Shown here piece by piece: positions 19,067-27,149 of a DNA stretch of 64,000 bases; position 1 is the first letter of the stretch; the number at the start of each line of letters is the position of its first letter. This stretch comes from Planctomycetota bacterium. Its GTDB lineage: Bacteria > Planctomycetota > Phycisphaerae > Phycisphaerales > UBA1924. The position numbers and the translations under genes were made by a program. The stretch spans positions 1-64,000 of the forward strand of contig CAUJHH010000051.1 of NCBI GenBank assembly GCA_963204725.1, in the 5' to 3' direction. The notes under the pieces are model-generated. The model searched no databases, was not told the origin of the DNA, and was given only the letters and a program-made list of their open reading frames with translations.

Positions 19067-19717
19067 GCTCTCTCCCCTTTACTCCGGGTCTCTCTTCCCG
19101 GATGTCCTTGTACCGTGCGCGGAAAGGGGAACACATATCCCCGGAAGCATCCGCGAGCGGTGAATCTCTCTGGCACAGTATGATGTCGTCAGAAATGAAA
19201 ATCGAGGGCTTTGCCACCGAATTCCAAGTTTTTTGTGTGCAAAGCGGGTTTTATCTCGGACTTGGCAATGACTGGCCATAACAGGCCATCGCTTTGGGAG
19301 ATTCCTAACGGTACCAATACAAAGCCCCCGAATACCCGTTTGGGGCATCCGGGGGCTGGGAGGCTCAGGAATCGCCGCTCAATGCGAGCCCCTATGCAGG
19401 GGTGTCGGCAATGTCCTGGTGGTGGGTCCGTCCACCTGTCGTCCTCGGGCCAGTTCGCGGTCCGCTTCGATTCCATCTCCAACGCTGGCGTGTGTGGCTT
19501 GCCCCTGGCCGGTCGCTCCGTGGCGCAAGGCCCTGGGGCCACCGCCGATTGCTCCGCCAAGGGCTCGAGCGAATGAGAATCAGGCCTGTCCCTCGCCTGA
19601 TCTCCGGGTCAGGTCCATCCAACCCGGCTCGTCCCACACCCCGCCTCGCGTCTCAATGGAGCCATCGCTCCCGATCAGACCCGATGCGACGGTCGATCCA
19701 TCTCGATCACGACTCGA
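19067..19717. other. Long non-coding stretch with several hairpins
   Basis: About 650 bases with no frame that looks coding. The first 250 bases are AT-rich for this genome (for example around 19200-19260). Small hairpins occur at about 19272 (TGGCC...GGCCA) and 19390 (CCCC TATGCA GGGG), and a strong terminator-like hairpin is at 19323-19357. It is either a long 3' untranslated region of the ribonucleotide reductase transcript plus the promoter of the PEP-CTERM-like gene, or it contains an unrecognised small RNA on the minus strand. I checked for SRP RNA, RNase P RNA and tmRNA signatures and saw none. Confidence 0.4.
19323..19357 (-). terminator. Terminator-like hairpin
   Basis: Outer arms AGCCCCCG and CGGGGGCT continue inward with ACCC/GGGG pairing around a short loop. 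On the minus strand the stem is followed by TTTGTATT, a weak T-tract. It lies 360 bases beyond the ribonucleotide reductase stop, so it may end that transcript or a small RNA encoded in the gap. Confidence 0.55.
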
Positions 19718-22700
19718 TCAGCTGCACCCCATGCTGTTCCCGCAGTTCAGACACTTGTGGCACGTTCCGCTGCGCACGGTGATCGTGCCACAGACATCGC
19801 ACGGCGGCGCATCGCTCGTGCTCTCCATTGCCGCCGTGAGCGTTCCCGTGTGGATAACGGTGGTCTCTTCGATGGTCACGGTCAGGCGTGCATCGCCGGC
19901 CGCCCTCTGCACCTTGGAGGATGAGTCGGTCGTCGCCACCGGCTCTCGCTCAGTGCGTCGGCTCTCGGTCCGCTGGGCCGAGGTCGCCCAACCCTTGTCC
20001 TCCTTGATCCGTCCGATCACCGGATCGGAGATTGAGCCATCCTCTCGCTTTGGCGCGTTCGCCTCGCGGTAGCCGTCGACGAACTGCATGCCCATCCAGC
20101 GGAAGATGTAGTCCACGAGTGACTTGGCGAATGGGATGTCCCGGTTCGTCGTCATCCCCGCCGGCTCGAACCGCTGGTGGGTGAACTTGTTGACGAGCGA
20201 CTGGATGGGGACGCCATACTGCAGCGCGACGCTCGTTGCCGTGCCCAGCGAGTCCATCAGGCCGCCAATCGTTGAGCCCTCCTTCGCCATCGTGATGAAG
20301 AGCTCGCCGGGCTGCCCGTCGTCGTAGAGACCGACCGTGAGGTATCCCTCGTGCCCCGCGATGTTGAACTTGTGCGTGAGCGAGCGCCGCGTGTCGGGCA
20401 GACGACGACGCATCGGCCGGTGCTGCACCTCGACCTGCTTGGCTTCGGCGCCGGGCGCGTCGGCACGGGCAACGGCCTGCGCGACCGAAACCGCGGCGAT
20501 CGCGACCTCTTCCTTCGCCTCCGCCTCGCCGAGCTCGTCGATCTCGCTCTCGAGATCCACGTCAGCTTTCGTGTCGGAGGTCGAGTTGAGCGGCTGGCTG
20601 AGTTTGCAGCCATCGCGATAGAGCGCGTTGGCCTTCAGCCCGAGCTGCCAGGAGAGCGTGTAGCACTCCTTGATGTCGTCGACCGTTGCCTCGTTCGGCA
20701 GGTTGATCGTCTTCGAGATCGCGCCAGAGATGAACGGCTGGGCCGCGGCCATCATGCGGATGTGGCCGTGCGGGTGGATGAACCGCTTGCCGGTCTTGCC
20801 GCACGTGTTCGCACAGTCAAAGACGGGCAGGTGCTCCTTCTTGAGGTGTGGGGCACCCTCGACGGTCTGCGTGCCGCAGATGATGCGATTGAGTTCATCG
20901 ATCTGCTTGTCGCTCAGGCCGAGCTTCTTGAGCAGGTTGAAGGACATGTCGGCGCGGGCCTTGGCGGGGTCTACCCCCACGGCCTTGAGCACGGCGTCGG
21001 AGACGACCCACGTGCCGAAGGCGAACGAAAGCTCGAAGACGCCGGGGAGCGACTGCTCGATCTTGGCCAGTTCCTCCGCACCAAAGCCCTTGGCCCTGAG
21101 GAACGCCGCGAAGGTCGCGTGCCCGCCGCCACCCGCGCCCTTGGGCATCTGCACATCGAGTGTCAGCGTGCCGAGCAGGGAGGTCATGATGTCCTTGACC
21201 TGTGGCGCCGTGTAGCCGAGGGCGTCGAGCGCGGGCTTGACGGACTCGTTGGCGATCTTGAAGTAGCCGCCACCCGCGAGCTTCTTGAACTTGACGAGCG
21301 CGAAGTCGGGCTCGATGCCGGTGGTGTCGCAATCCATCAGGAGGCCAATCGTGCCTGTCGGCGCGATGACGGTTGTCTGGGCGTTGCGGTACCCGTGCTC
21401 GCTCCCGAATGCGACGGCATCGTCCCAGGCGCGCGTCGCACGCTCAAGGATGGTCTTCGCGTTGGAGATGCGGTCGGCCCGGCCCGCCTTGACGAGCTTG
21501 TGATCGACCGGCACGGGACGGATCGAGAGCGCTTCGTACGCCTCGCTGTCACGCTTCTCGCCGTGGGCCGCGAGCCGGTGGTTCCGCATGACGCGGAGCA
21601 TGTTCTCCCGGTCATCGTCGTATCCGGGAAACGCACCGAGCAACTCGGCCATCAGCGCGGACTGGCGATAGGACCGGCCGGTCAGCACGGCCGAGAGCAT
21701 CGCGCAGATCGCGCGGGACTCGTCGCTGTCGTAGGGGATCCCCGCCTGCATCAGCATCGCGCCGAGGTTCGCATAACCCAGGCCCAGCGTCCGGTACTTG
21801 TAGCTCAGCTCCGCGATCTCGCGGCTCGGGAACGCCGCCATCAGCACGCTCACCTCGAGCACGATAGTCCAGAGGTCGATGCCGTGCTCGAATCGCTCGA
21901 TGTCGAAGCTGCGCGTCTCAGAGTCATAGAACCGAAGGACGTTCAGCGACGCGAGGTTGCACGCGGTGTTGTCCAGGAACATGTACTCCGAGCACGGATT
22001 CGACGCGTTGATCCGGCCCGCGCTCGGGCACGTGTGCCACGCGTTGATCGTCGTGTCGAACTGCACGCCCGGATCGGCGCACCGCCACGCGGCGTACCCG
22101 ATGTCGTCCCACAGCTCCCGCGCCCGGTGCGTCCGCGCCACGTCGCCGTTGGTCCGCCAGAACGTCTTCCACTCCCCGTCCTTCTCCACCTGCTCGAAGT
22201 ACGAGTCGGGAATCCGCACGGAGTTGTTCGAGTTCTGCCCGCTGACCGTCTGATACGCCTCGCCGTTGAAGTCGTAGTCGAGCGTCAGCCCCATGCCGGA
22301 GGCCGTCTCCTTCTGCTCCTTGGAGAGCTTCTTCATCCCCTCCACCATCGCCGCGACCTTGATCTCCTCGCGGACCTTCCAGTTCACGAAGGTCTTGATG
22401 TCCGGGTGGTCCATGTCGAGGCAGACCATCTTGGCCGCGCGACGCGTCGTGCCGCCGGACTTGATCGCGCTCGCGGCACGGTCGCCGATCTTGAGCCACG
22501 ACATGAGCCCGCTGGACTTGCCGCCTCCGGAGAGGGGCTCGCCCTCGCCACGCAGGTGGCTGAAGTTTGTGCCAGTGCCGGAGCCATACTTGAAGAGCCG
22601 CGCCTCGCGGACCCAGAGGTCCATGATGCCGCCCGGGTTCACGAGGTCGTCCTCGACGCTCTGAATAAAGCACGCGTGCGGCTGCGGGTGCGTGTAGGCA

Positions 22701-23242
22701 TCGCTCGCGAGCGAGACCTCGCCCGTCTTCGGATCAACGACGCAGTGCCCCTGGGCCGGGCCGGAGATGCCGTACGCCCACTGCAGCCCGGTGTTGAACC
22801 ACTGGGGAGAGTTGGGGGCGCACATCTGGTGCACCATCATGTACGCGATCTCGTCGTAGAACGCCTGGGCATCTTCGGCGGAGTCGAAGTACCCGTGCGT
22901 CTCGCCCCAGTAGCGCCAGCACCCGGCGAGGCGATGGATCACCTGACGCGCCGAACGCTCCGGGCCCATGACGACCTTGCCGTCCTTGTCCTTCCTGAAC
23001 TTGCCTCCCGCGCCCCCGGGGACGGCGTACTGCTCCTCCATCTGGGGCACGCCGGCCTTGCGGAAGTACTTGGAAACCATGATGTCGGTCGCGAGCTGCG
23101 ACCAGGTCTCCGGCACCTCGGCATCCTTCATCTCGAAGACGACGCTGCCGTCGGGGTTCGAGATCTTCGACGACCGGCGCGTCCAGCGCACGCTGTCGAA
23201 GGGGTCCATTCCGTCCTTGGTGAACTTGCGGGTGATCTTCAT
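19718..23242 (-). CDS. nrdJ: Vitamin B12-dependent (class II) ribonucleoside reductase
   Basis: An enzyme of 1174 aa that makes deoxyribonucleotides from ribonucleotides using adenosylcobalamin to start the radical, so it works with or without oxygen. Typical segments are APNSPQWFNTGLQWAYG, GSGTGTNFSHLRG, NPCSEYMFLDNTACNLASLN (active-site Asn, Cys and Glu), the GTIGLLMDCDTTGIEPDFAL region and the late FISGAISKTINLPNEATVDD block. The C-terminus carries the redox-active/zinc ribbon CDVCGTITVRSGTCHKCLNC ending in GCS. Length and order match NrdJ. ATG 23242 has only a weak GAGGC upstream. dCTP deaminase and an HNH gene precede it on the same strand, forming a deoxynucleotide supply cluster. No cobalamin riboswitch is visible in front of it. 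Confidence 0.96.
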   Translation of the reverse strand: MKITRKFTKDGMDPFDSVRWTRRSSKISNPDGSVVFEMKDAEVPETWSQLATDIMVSKYFRKAGVPQMEEQYAVPGGAGGKFRKDKDGKVVMGPERSARQVIHRLAGCWRYWGETHGYFDSAEDAQAFYDEIAYMMVHQMCAPNSPQWFNTGLQWAYGISGPAQGHCVVDPKTGEVSLASDAYTHPQPHACFIQSVEDDLVNPGGIMDLWVREARLFKYGSGTGTNFSHLRGEGEPLSGGGKSSGLMSWLKIGDRAASAIKSGGTTRRAAKMVCLDMDHPDIKTFVNWKVREEIKVAAMVEGMKKLSKEQKETASGMGLTLDYDFNGEAYQTVSGQNSNNSVRIPDSYFEQVEKDGEWKTFWRTNGDVARTHRARELWDDIGYAAWRCADPGVQFDTTINAWHTCPSAGRINASNPCSEYMFLDNTACNLASLNVLRFYDSETRSFDIERFEHGIDLWTIVLEVSVLMAAFPSREIAELSYKYRTLGLGYANLGAMLMQAGIPYDSDESRAICAMLSAVLTGRSYRQSALMAELLGAFPGYDDDRENMLRVMRNHRLAAHGEKRDSEAYEALSIRPVPVDHKLVKAGRADRISNAKTILERATRAWDDAVAFGSEHGYRNAQTTVIAPTGTIGLLMDCDTTGIEPDFALVKFKKLAGGGYFKIANESVKPALDALGYTAPQVKDIMTSLLGTLTLDVQMPKGAGGGGHATFAAFLRAKGFGAEELAKIEQSLPGVFELSFAFGTWVVSDAVLKAVGVDPAKARADMSFNLLKKLGLSDKQIDELNRIICGTQTVEGAPHLKKEHLPVFDCANTCGKTGKRFIHPHGHIRMMAAAQPFISGAISKTINLPNEATVDDIKECYTLSWQLGLKANALYRDGCKLSQPLNSTSDTKADVDLESEIDELGEAEAKEEVAIAAVSVAQAVARADAPGAEAKQVEVQHRPMRRRLPDTRRSLTHKFNIAGHEGYLTVGLYDDGQPGELFITMAKEGSTIGGLMDSLGTATSVALQYGVPIQSLVNKFTHQRFEPAGMTTNRDIPFAKSLVDYIFRWMGMQFVDGYREANAPKREDGSISDPVIGRIKEDKGWATSAQRTESRRTEREPVATTDSSSKVQRAAGDARLTVTIEETTVIHTGTLTAAMESTSDAPPCDVCGTITVRSGTCHKCLNCGNSMGCS

Positions 23243-23317
23243 CGTGCGACGCCTCGCTTCGTGCGTGTGTCGTGAGGGGACAATGGGGAACGGGCAATAG
23301 GCGATGGGAAAGGCAGA

Positions 23318-23329
23318 TGACCGCGGTCA
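23318..23329. repeat. 12-base perfect palindrome next to the HNH stop codon
   Basis: TGACCGCGGTCA lies directly beside the stop codon of the HNH gene (23331-23333), in the 88-base gap before nrdJ. A perfect 12-base palindrome is uncommon by chance. It could be a protein-binding site or part of an insertion scar; nothing shows its use. Confidence 0.3.
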
Positions 23330-23330
23330 C

Positions 23331-23915
23331 TCAAGCGAACGGATCAGTCCGCTGAGGGGCCGCGCAACTTCGTCGTTCTTGAATCTCTTCAGGGAGGAAG
23401 CCGTACCGCGACTCCGCGTTGGTAAATACGCCAACTCCATCCAAGATTGCAAAGCCGCGGGATACGTGATCAATGCCGCCTGCCGAGTTCGATAGTCGCG
23501 ATATCTCTTGCCAACGCGAAACCTTGGCCTGAACGTGGCGAATCTGGGTCTCATCCCGTCCGATCGCTCGCATGAAATCCCAAGGGTCGGTTGAGCCTCG
23601 GTTGCTGTTACAAGAGCTACATGCGGCGATGCAATTTGCAGCAGAATCGTCTCCGCCGTGTGATCGTGGATCAAAATGTTCCCAAGTCCAATCGGTGCCG
23701 AGTGAACCACCGCAATAAGCGCAACAACCTTCCCAGTAGCGTTTTGTCAAATAGGTTGCCATATCGCGTAAAGCACGCTTGCCACCGGCGATATTGGCAT
23801 TTAGTTGCTCGGCCCAAATCTCTTGCAGCAGGCGGTTCGACGAGGCAGCGCTGCCCAACCATTGCTCAGGCGGAATGCATCGTACAGGAGGATTTTTCTT
23901 CGGATCTCGTGCCAT
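23331..23915 (-). CDS. HNH endonuclease, probably acquired
   Basis: A 194-aa protein with a zinc-stabilised HNH nuclease core: CCAYCGGSLGTDWTWEHFDP, then SHGGDDSAANCIAACSSCNS (about residues 65-105). The first CxxC and the last CxxC hold zinc, while WEHxxP and the Asn form the HNH site. The flanks are basic and helical with no known DNA-specificity domain. The gene is clearly less GC-rich than dcd and nrdJ on either side. It starts four bases after the dcd stop, so it uses the dcd transcript. HNH proteins beside nucleotide-metabolism genes are often free-standing homing endonucleases, but a host defence or repair role is also possible. Confidence 0.82.
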   Translation of the reverse strand: MARDPKKNPPVRCIPPEQWLGSAASSNRLLQEIWAEQLNANIAGGKRALRDMATYLTKRYWEGCCAYCGGSLGTDWTWEHFDPRSHGGDDSAANCIAACSSCNSNRGSTDPWDFMRAIGRDETQIRHVQAKVSRWQEISRLSNSAGGIDHVSRGFAILDGVGVFTNAESRYGFLPEEIQERRSCAAPQRTDPFA

Positions 23916-23919
23916 CAAG

Positions 23920-24498
23920 TCAGTCAACCTTTGGAAGTGTCAAACCACCTTGATCCTGATACTTCCCGCCCTTGTCCGCGTACGAGACTTTGCAGACCTG
24001 GTCCGCCACGAGGAAAATCAACTGCGCCACGCCCTCGTTCGCGTAGACACGCGCCGGCAGGGGTGTGGTGTTGCTGATCTCGAGCGTCACCTTGCCGCGC
24101 CACTCGGGTTCCAGCGGCGTGACGTTCACGATCAAGCCGCAACGCGCGTAGGTGCTCTTGCCGACGCAGATCACCAGCACATCGCGCGGGATCTCGATGT
24201 ACTCGACCGTTTCGCAGAGCGCGAATGAGTTGGGCGGGATGATGACGTACTGCTGGCCCTCGGCCTTGTGGCCGACATCCACCTCGACCATCATGTCGTC
24301 GCTGAACTTCTTCGGATCGACAACGGCGATGTCGCCGGACTTGGGTGTGGGCGTGAAGATCTTGAAGCGGGTGCCGACGCGAACGTCGTATCCATATGAG
24401 GAGACGCCGTAGGAGATCCGGCCCGGACGCTTCTGTGCGTCGGCATAGGGCTCGATTCGAACCCGTTCGCGGATCTGTGTGTCAGAGAGTACTCCCAC
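23920..24498 (-). CDS. dcd: dCTP deaminase
   Basis: Converts dCTP to dUTP (or directly to dUMP in bifunctional members) for thymidylate synthesis. I prefer GTG 24498 (192 aa, the family's normal size) because AAAGGG lies eight bases upstream and [12 protein letters not shown] is where other Dcd proteins begin; ATG 24534 is the alternative. Conserved parts are [53 protein letters not shown] (catalytic Arg and Glu region), [19 protein letters not shown] and the end [14 protein letters not shown]. It leads the dcd-HNH-nrdJ cluster. The ARCG/LIV details do not settle whether it also has dUTPase activity. Confidence 0.93.
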   Translation of the reverse strand: MGVLSDTQIRERVRIEPYADAQKRPGRISYGVSSYGYDVRVGTRFKIFTPTPKSGDIAVVDPKKFSDDMMVEVDVGHKAEGQQYVIIPPNSFALCETVEYIEIPRDVLVICVGKSTYARCGLIVNVTPLEPEWRGKVTLEISNTTPLPARVYANEGVAQLIFLVADQVCKVSYADKGGKYQDQGGLTLPKVD

Positions 24499-24958
24499 TT
24501 CCAAAGCCCTTTCATATCCCGAATATGCCCGCATCGAGTCAAGCAAATAACCGCCCCCCACTGGGCGTTCTCCTGGCTGTCCTTGCCGGTCTGGTCAACC
24601 CGCCAGATCTCAGCGGGGGCTCAGGATACCACTACAGATCGTGCTGGCAATGGGGTCTGCCCACAAAATCCGGTACAAGTTGCCTGAATATCCTGTCAGT
24701 TGCGCCCAAGATCCAGCCGGTTTTAGACTTGCGCGCGTCCGGTGTTTGGTATCCCAGGCTCATTTTGGTGAAGAATGGGTTGTGACCCCCACTCAGAAGG
24801 GGTGTGGAGGCCCCTGGCATTGTGGATAGCTTTGCGATTCCGGCACGTGGCCGCTTCTGGGGTCCATTCCCCCCACTTCGTACGCTGACGGAACGCCGCG
24901 GCATGAACTCCCGTAAAGTTCCCACCTTCGCACGATCCACACGGCCCCGGAGTATCGA
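24499..24958. other. Divergent intergenic region of low GC
   Basis: About 460 bases between dcd (minus) and the FlgI-like lipoprotein (plus), noticeably AT-richer than the genes. It must hold the promoters of both transcripts. I see no coding frame and no strong hairpin. A GG/GC pair near 24825-24840 looks like a sigma-54 site but the spacing is wrong. Confidence 0.35.
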
Positions 24959-26947
24959 ATGCCGCAGACTTGCTCAATCAGTCGAATGCTCACGCAAGTC
25001 GTTCTCGTCGTGATGCTTGGCTCGCTCCCACTGGCGTGTGGCGGCTCTCAGAAGGAGAAGCCCAAGCCGCGCACGGTCACGCCCGTGGTGCGGAATGTCC
25101 CGTCTGCGCTGCGAGGCACAATCGGCTCGGAGGTGACGGTCAACGGTGTGCAGCCGGTGCTGGTCTCGGGGCTCGGCCTGGTGGTGGGCCTTAATGGCAC
25201 GGGTGGCCTCGCGATCGATGCGGGCGTCTCCGCCACCATGGAGCGGGAACTCGGCCTGCGAGGGATCAGCCAGGGCGGGAACTCGACGGCGGGCACCAAT
25301 ATCGCCGGCATGTCGCCTCGGCAACTGCTCAACGACACAAATACGGCTGTGGTGACGGTGTACGCCGCGATCCCACCGGGCTCGCCGCAGGGCGCAACGT
25401 TTGACGTCTACGTCCGCGCGCTGAACGCGACATCCCTCGAGGGGGGCACGCTCTGGACGACCGATCTGCGAATCGGCGACCCCACGCTGCTCGGCGGCTA
25501 TCGCACGCAGAAGCTCGCGAGTTCCCGCGGCTCGATCTTCGTCAATCCCTTCGTCGATCCCGGCACGTCGATCACGGGCGTCGGTCAGGCCGTGGGGCGT
25601 GTGCTCGACGGCGGATATGTTGACAGTCCGCTCAAGCTCGAATTGCAGTTGGACAACGAGTCCGGCTCTCGGGCGCGATCGATCGTCTCCGCGATCAATT
25701 CCCGCTTTCCGCCCGGCACCCACGGCCAGACAGCCCGTGGCCGCTCGGCGGGCTCGATCACGCTCACCGTGCCCGCGACCTACGCCAAGCGTCCGGCTGA
25801 CTTCCTTCAGCTTGTGACCCACATGCCGATCGATCAGACCAACATTGAGGCATATGCCCAGAGCTACGTGCGGGTGATGAAGAACGAGCCCGCGATGGGC
25901 GAGGAGATGATGTGGTGTCTTCGTGCCATCGGCGAGCGATCGCTCCCTTTCGTGCGTGAGCTCTACGAAGACCCGGACGTTGTGCCGCGTATGGCCGCGC
26001 TCAACGTCGGCGCCGCACTCGGCGACCCTCGGTCTGTCGAGCCGCTGCTCAGGCTCGCCAGAACCGCCTCGACTCCTATCCGCATCGAGGCGATCGGCCT
26101 GCTCAAGACCGTGCAGGGCGGGCCATCGCTCGAGCTCTCGCTCAGAGAACTCCTGGCCGAGAACGACCTGACCATCCGCGTCGCGGCGTACGAGACGCTC
26201 GCGGCCCGCGCCGAGCACATCCAATACGCGCGGGTCATGGCGCGGAATCCCTCGACGCAGGTGGTCACCGAGGCCGGCACCTTCGAGCCCACGATTGCGA
26301 AGGTGCTCTCGGGGAGCACCATCCACGGCGTTGAGCGTCGCCTGATCGGGCACAAGTTCGCCCTCGATCGCGTGCAGGGCGGAAAGCCACTGGTGTACGT
26401 CACCCAGCAGCGTGCGCCCAGGGTCGTGGTATTCGGAGATGGTCCGAGCGTGACAGAGGGCGCATTCGCGTCGATCTGGTCCGATCGGCTGATGCTGCTC
26501 AACGACGATCCGAGCCGCGAGCCGCGGATCTACTACAAGGACTATCGAACCACTCGCGTGACGCAGACGGTCGTGCCGACCAACGTGATGGAACTGATCG
26601 AGTTCTTCGGCAGGCAGCCGTCTCCTCAGGACCCGCGTCCGGGCCTCGACCTGTCGTACTCCGAGGTCGTCGGTGCTCTCTACGGCTTGCAATCGGCCGG
26701 GGCCATCAACACGGCATTTGCCACCGAACGCGACAAGCTCATGGCGCAGCTCCTCGATGCGAACCAGCGGGCCCTGGTGGAAGAGCGGCCCGAAACAGCG
26801 TCGGACGTCAAGGAGACCGTTTTCTTCGACGCTCCACAGACCGGAAACCCGGCAGAGCCCCGCCCGACCGGACCGGCCGCGCCGCCCAAGCCGGTGCCTA
26901 TCCTGCCGCCCGAGTCCGCGGCCTCGAAGTCGAAGGACGGCGGGTGA
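24959..26947 (+). CDS. Lipoprotein fusing a FlgI (flagellar P-ring)-like domain to HEAT-like repeats
   Basis: A 662-aa exported lipoprotein. The N-terminus MLTQVVLVVMLGSLPLACGG carries a lipobox (LPLA-C). Residues about 55-300 resemble FlgI, the P-ring protein of flagella: VNGVQPVLVSGLGLVVGLNG TGG, MSPRQLLNDTNTAVVTVYA, GATFDVYVRALNATSLEGG, GGYRTQKLASSRGSIFVNPF and ITLTVPATYAKRP. Residues about 310-430 are helical repeats of HEAT type (PRMAALNVGAALGDPRSVEP, APIRIEAIGLLK-like). A beta-rich part and a Pro-rich tail follow. No flagellar gene is in the window, so a role outside the flagellum, perhaps as an envelope ring or scaffold, is likely. Start ATG 24959 or 24986. Confidence 0.75.
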   Translation: MPQTCSISRMLTQVVLVVMLGSLPLACGGSQKEKPKPRTVTPVVRNVPSALRGTIGSEVTVNGVQPVLVSGLGLVVGLNGTGGLAIDAGVSATMERELGLRGISQGGNSTAGTNIAGMSPRQLLNDTNTAVVTVYAAIPPGSPQGATFDVYVRALNATSLEGGTLWTTDLRIGDPTLLGGYRTQKLASSRGSIFVNPFVDPGTSITGVGQAVGRVLDGGYVDSPLKLELQLDNESGSRARSIVSAINSRFPPGTHGQTARGRSAGSITLTVPATYAKRPADFLQLVTHMPIDQTNIEAYAQSYVRVMKNEPAMGEEMMWCLRAIGERSLPFVRELYEDPDVVPRMAALNVGAALGDPRSVEPLLRLARTASTPIRIEAIGLLKTVQGGPSLELSLRELLAENDLTIRVAAYETLAARAEHIQYARVMARNPSTQVVTEAGTFEPTIAKVLSGSTIHGVERRLIGHKFALDRVQGGKPLVYVTQQRAPRVVVFGDGPSVTEGAFASIWSDRLMLLNDDPSREPRIYYKDYRTTRVTQTVVPTNVMELIEFFGRQPSPQDPRPGLDLSYSEVVGALYGLQSAGAINTAFATERDKLMAQLLDANQRALVEERPETASDVKETVFFDAPQTGNPAEPRPTGPAAPPKPVPILPPESAASKSKDGG

Positions 26948-27149
26948 AGATCCGACCTTGTGAACGACCGGGCTCGACATCCGTGATCGGTTTGGTATCC
27001 TCTGACCGATCCAATATGCACCGGGCGAAGGCCCGGGCGCGATGTGGGCTGGGCGGATCATCGGGTGGAACCCGAGCCGCTGATCGCCGTGCGGCGCAAG
27101 ACGCCGCCGGACACCCGGATCGCGTCAGCAGCACGGAGGTTGCGGCCTG

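Noticed and set aside
23243-23330. Cobalamin riboswitch ahead of the B12-dependent ribonucleotide reductase
   Set aside because: The gap is only 88 bases, too short, and lacks the B12-box pattern.
24820-24845. Sigma-54 promoter (TGGCATTG...GC) before the FlgI-like gene
   Set aside because: The GG and GC doublets are one base too far apart for the -24/-12 consensus.
24959-26947. Part of a flagellar gene cluster
   Set aside because: Only the FlgI-like domain points to flagella; no rod, ring, hook, motor or export gene is in the window, and the protein is a lipoprotein with added repeats.
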